From: Hippea sp. KM1
GTDB lineage: Bacteria > Campylobacterota_A > Desulfurellia > Desulfurellales > Hippeaceae
NCBI RefSeq assembly: GCF_000526195.1
Contig: NZ_JAFP01000001.1
Coordinates: 124,001-188,000 of the forward strand
Length of the DNA stretch: 64,000 nt
Reading direction: 5' to 3'
The notes under the pieces were generated by a model that searched no databases, was not told the origin of the DNA, and saw nothing but the letters and a program-made list of their open reading frames with translations. Made by a program: the position numbers and the translations under genes. This document shows, one piece after another, positions 62,702 through 64,000 of the stretch. Position 1 is the first letter of the stretch. The number at the start of each line of letters is the position of its first letter.

Positions 62702-64000
62702 AGGTTTTCCTCTAAGCTATTGATGTTGAACGATATATGCTTTTTGTTATCGTATGAATGCGGTGTGTCTATGCAGTAATGAGCCCCCACGCTGCCCTTT
62801 CTTGATATGCCTGCATACGCTATAGCCGAAGCAAGGAGCGCCATATTGCGCAGCATGAGGCCTTCTTTGCACGCATAGGGAAGGTTGTGCTTCAAAAACA
62901 GGGCCCAGCTGCAGTTTAATATCTCCTCCATCTCTTTCATTCGCCTCACAACACCCAATTTATTCCAGATTGTCTCTTTCAAGTCCTCGATTCTCCTTTT
63001 TAGTGCCAATTTGTTGCAGTTTACGGCTTGGGGTTTTTGAAATGTTGTGTTTATCGGTTGGTGTGATTTTAAAAACTCCATTGCGCTTTCTGCAGCCCTT
63101 TTGCCAAAGACCAATCCCTCTAACATGGAGTTGCTTGCAAGCCTGTTTGCTCCGTGAACCCCGTTGCATGCCACCTCACCCGCCGCAAATAGACCCTTTA
63201 TTGATGTCTTCGATTCTATGTCCGTTTTCACCCCACCCATCGTGTAATGGGCAGCCGGGGATACAGGGATAGCCTCCTTAGATATGTCAAGTCCGTATTT
63301 TAAGCACTCGTTGTATATGGTGGGAAAGCGCTTCTTCACAAAATCCGCCCCCATTCTTGTTGCATCTAAATATACCTTGTCGATTCCTCTATCCTTCATC
63401 TCGAATATTATGGATCTGGCCACCACATCACGGGGTGCAAGCTCGCCCAGTCGGTGGTATTTCTTCATGAACTCCTCGCCCCTGTCGTTTATCAATACGG
63501 CTCCTTCGCCCCTCATGGACTCACTTATCAAAAATTGCGGGGCATTGTATCTTTTTAATGCCGTTGGATGAAACTGAACAAACTCCATATCCTCCAATAC
63601 GGCTCCGGCCAATAGGGCTGCAGCTATGCCGTCGCCTGTGGTAATCTGGGGGTTTGTTGTGTTCTTGTATATGGCTGCATACCCGCCGCTTGACAGTATT
63701 ACCGCATCGACCTTGTATGTTTCATATTCGTCTGTTTTTAGATTAAGAAACTCCACCCCATAGACCTGGTTGTTTTCCGTTAATATATGTGAAAGCATGC
63801 GATTCTCGAATACCTCAACGCCATTTAGGGACTTAAGCTTTTTAATAAGCGTCTGCTCTATCTCATGACCTGTGGCATCCCCCAGGGCGTGTAGTATTCT
63901 GTTTACAGAGTGTGCCGCCTCGCGGGTGAAGTCCAGCTCGCCCCTGTCGTTTTTGTCAAAACTGGCACCCCAGCTTATCAGCTCTTTTACCCTATCCGGT
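62698..64000 (-). CDS. nadB: L-aspartate oxidase, N-terminal end outside the window
   Basis: 434 codons are open to the window edge on the minus strand. The upstream part reads DFTREAAHSVNRILHALGDATG, split at the conserved REAAHS, then SSGGYAAIYKNTTNP, QFHPTAL, ISESMRGEGAVL and GVHGANRLASNSMLEGLVFG. NadB is an FAD enzyme giving iminoaspartate to NadA. Only the FAD-binding N-terminus is missing because of the window limit. First visible gene of an eight-gene operon with overlapping starts. Confidence 0.95.
   Translation of the reverse strand, partial: PDRVKELISWGASFDKNDRGELDFTREAAHSVNRILHALGDATGHEIEQTLIKKLKSLNGVEVFENRMLSHILTENNQVYGVEFLNLKTDEYETYKVDAVILSSGGYAAIYKNTTNPQITTGDGIAAALLAGAVLEDMEFVQFHPTALKRYNAPQFLISESMRGEGAVLINDRGEEFMKKYHRLGELAPRDVVARSIIFEMKDRGIDKVYLDATRMGADFVKKRFPTIYNECLKYGLDISKEAIPVSPAAHYTMGGVKTDIESKTSIKGLFAAGEVACNGVHGANRLASNSMLEGLVFGKRAAESAMEFLKSHQPINTTFQKPQAVNCNKLALKRRIEDLKETIWNKLGVVRRMKEMEEILNCSWALFLKHNLPYACKEGLMLRNMALLASAIAYAGISRKGSVGAHYCIDTPHSYDNKKHISFNINSLEENL

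Overview
This is a chromosomal window from a flagellated, Gram-negative, probably anaerobic or microaerophilic bacterium. Evidence for this is cytochrome bd oxidase without other oxidases, lipoproteins, a two-step quinolinate route to NAD, the HisZ form of histidine regulation, heavy use of AGG and ATA codons, an epsilonproteobacterium-like flagellin and Maf-type flagellin glycosylation. My best guess is the Desulfurella/Hippea group or a relative near Campylobacterota. That is an impression from protein style, not a search result.

Layout. 1-5.2 kb (minus): proline catabolism (P5C dehydrogenase and the start of proline dehydrogenase), then pyrG-holA and an unknown gene. 5.3-13.1 kb (plus): a packed housekeeping run, rpsO-pnp-M16 peptidase-class V aminotransferase-hisZ-purA-HIT-aroQ. 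13-22.7 kb: accessory genes with two different IS256-family insertions. One sits in the ribosome-binding site of a SUMF1-like gene and keeps an 8-bp target duplication. The other has a frameshifted transposase and abuts the 5' stump of a cytidylyltransferase gene. 22.7-25.3 kb: an aldo/keto reductase, SDR and SpsF-like cluster. 25.4-28.8 kb: nadA-nadC and a split glutamine-dependent NAD synthetase. 28.9-31.3 kb: cydAB.

31.3-35.3 kb is a toxin-antitoxin island that begins just after tRNA-Arg(UCG). It holds an unassigned, strongly structured RNA candidate and at least six antitoxin-type genes. Most partner toxins are broken: HigB has an in-frame internal deletion, RelE is frameshifted, a PIN toxin is deleted and has lost its first Asp, and BrnT has no normal start. 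At the far end a DUF2281 antitoxin runs into what looks like a decayed tyrosine recombinase.

35.3-49.8 kb is a surface-sugar island: NeuB-like and PseG-like genes, an AAA-ATPase/PD-(D/E)XK protein, then an A+T-rich operon with its own strong promoter (GT2, FkbM, two-subunit transketolase, SDR, sulfotransferase, ATP-grasp, GH57), then pseB-pseC. It leads into hepT-mntA, fliC (sigma-28 promoter, structured leader) and a divergent Maf-TPR flagellin glycosyltransferase with a sigma-54-like promoter. The simplest reading is that this island builds and attaches a nonulosonate-type glycan, perhaps sulfated and methylated, to flagellin or another surface polymer.

55.5-64 kb (minus) is one long overlapping operon: nadB-cysteine synthase-rnc-era-mgtE-glmM-thioredoxin-like-serA. 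It joins NAD and cysteine/serine synthesis to RNA processing and envelope precursor supply.
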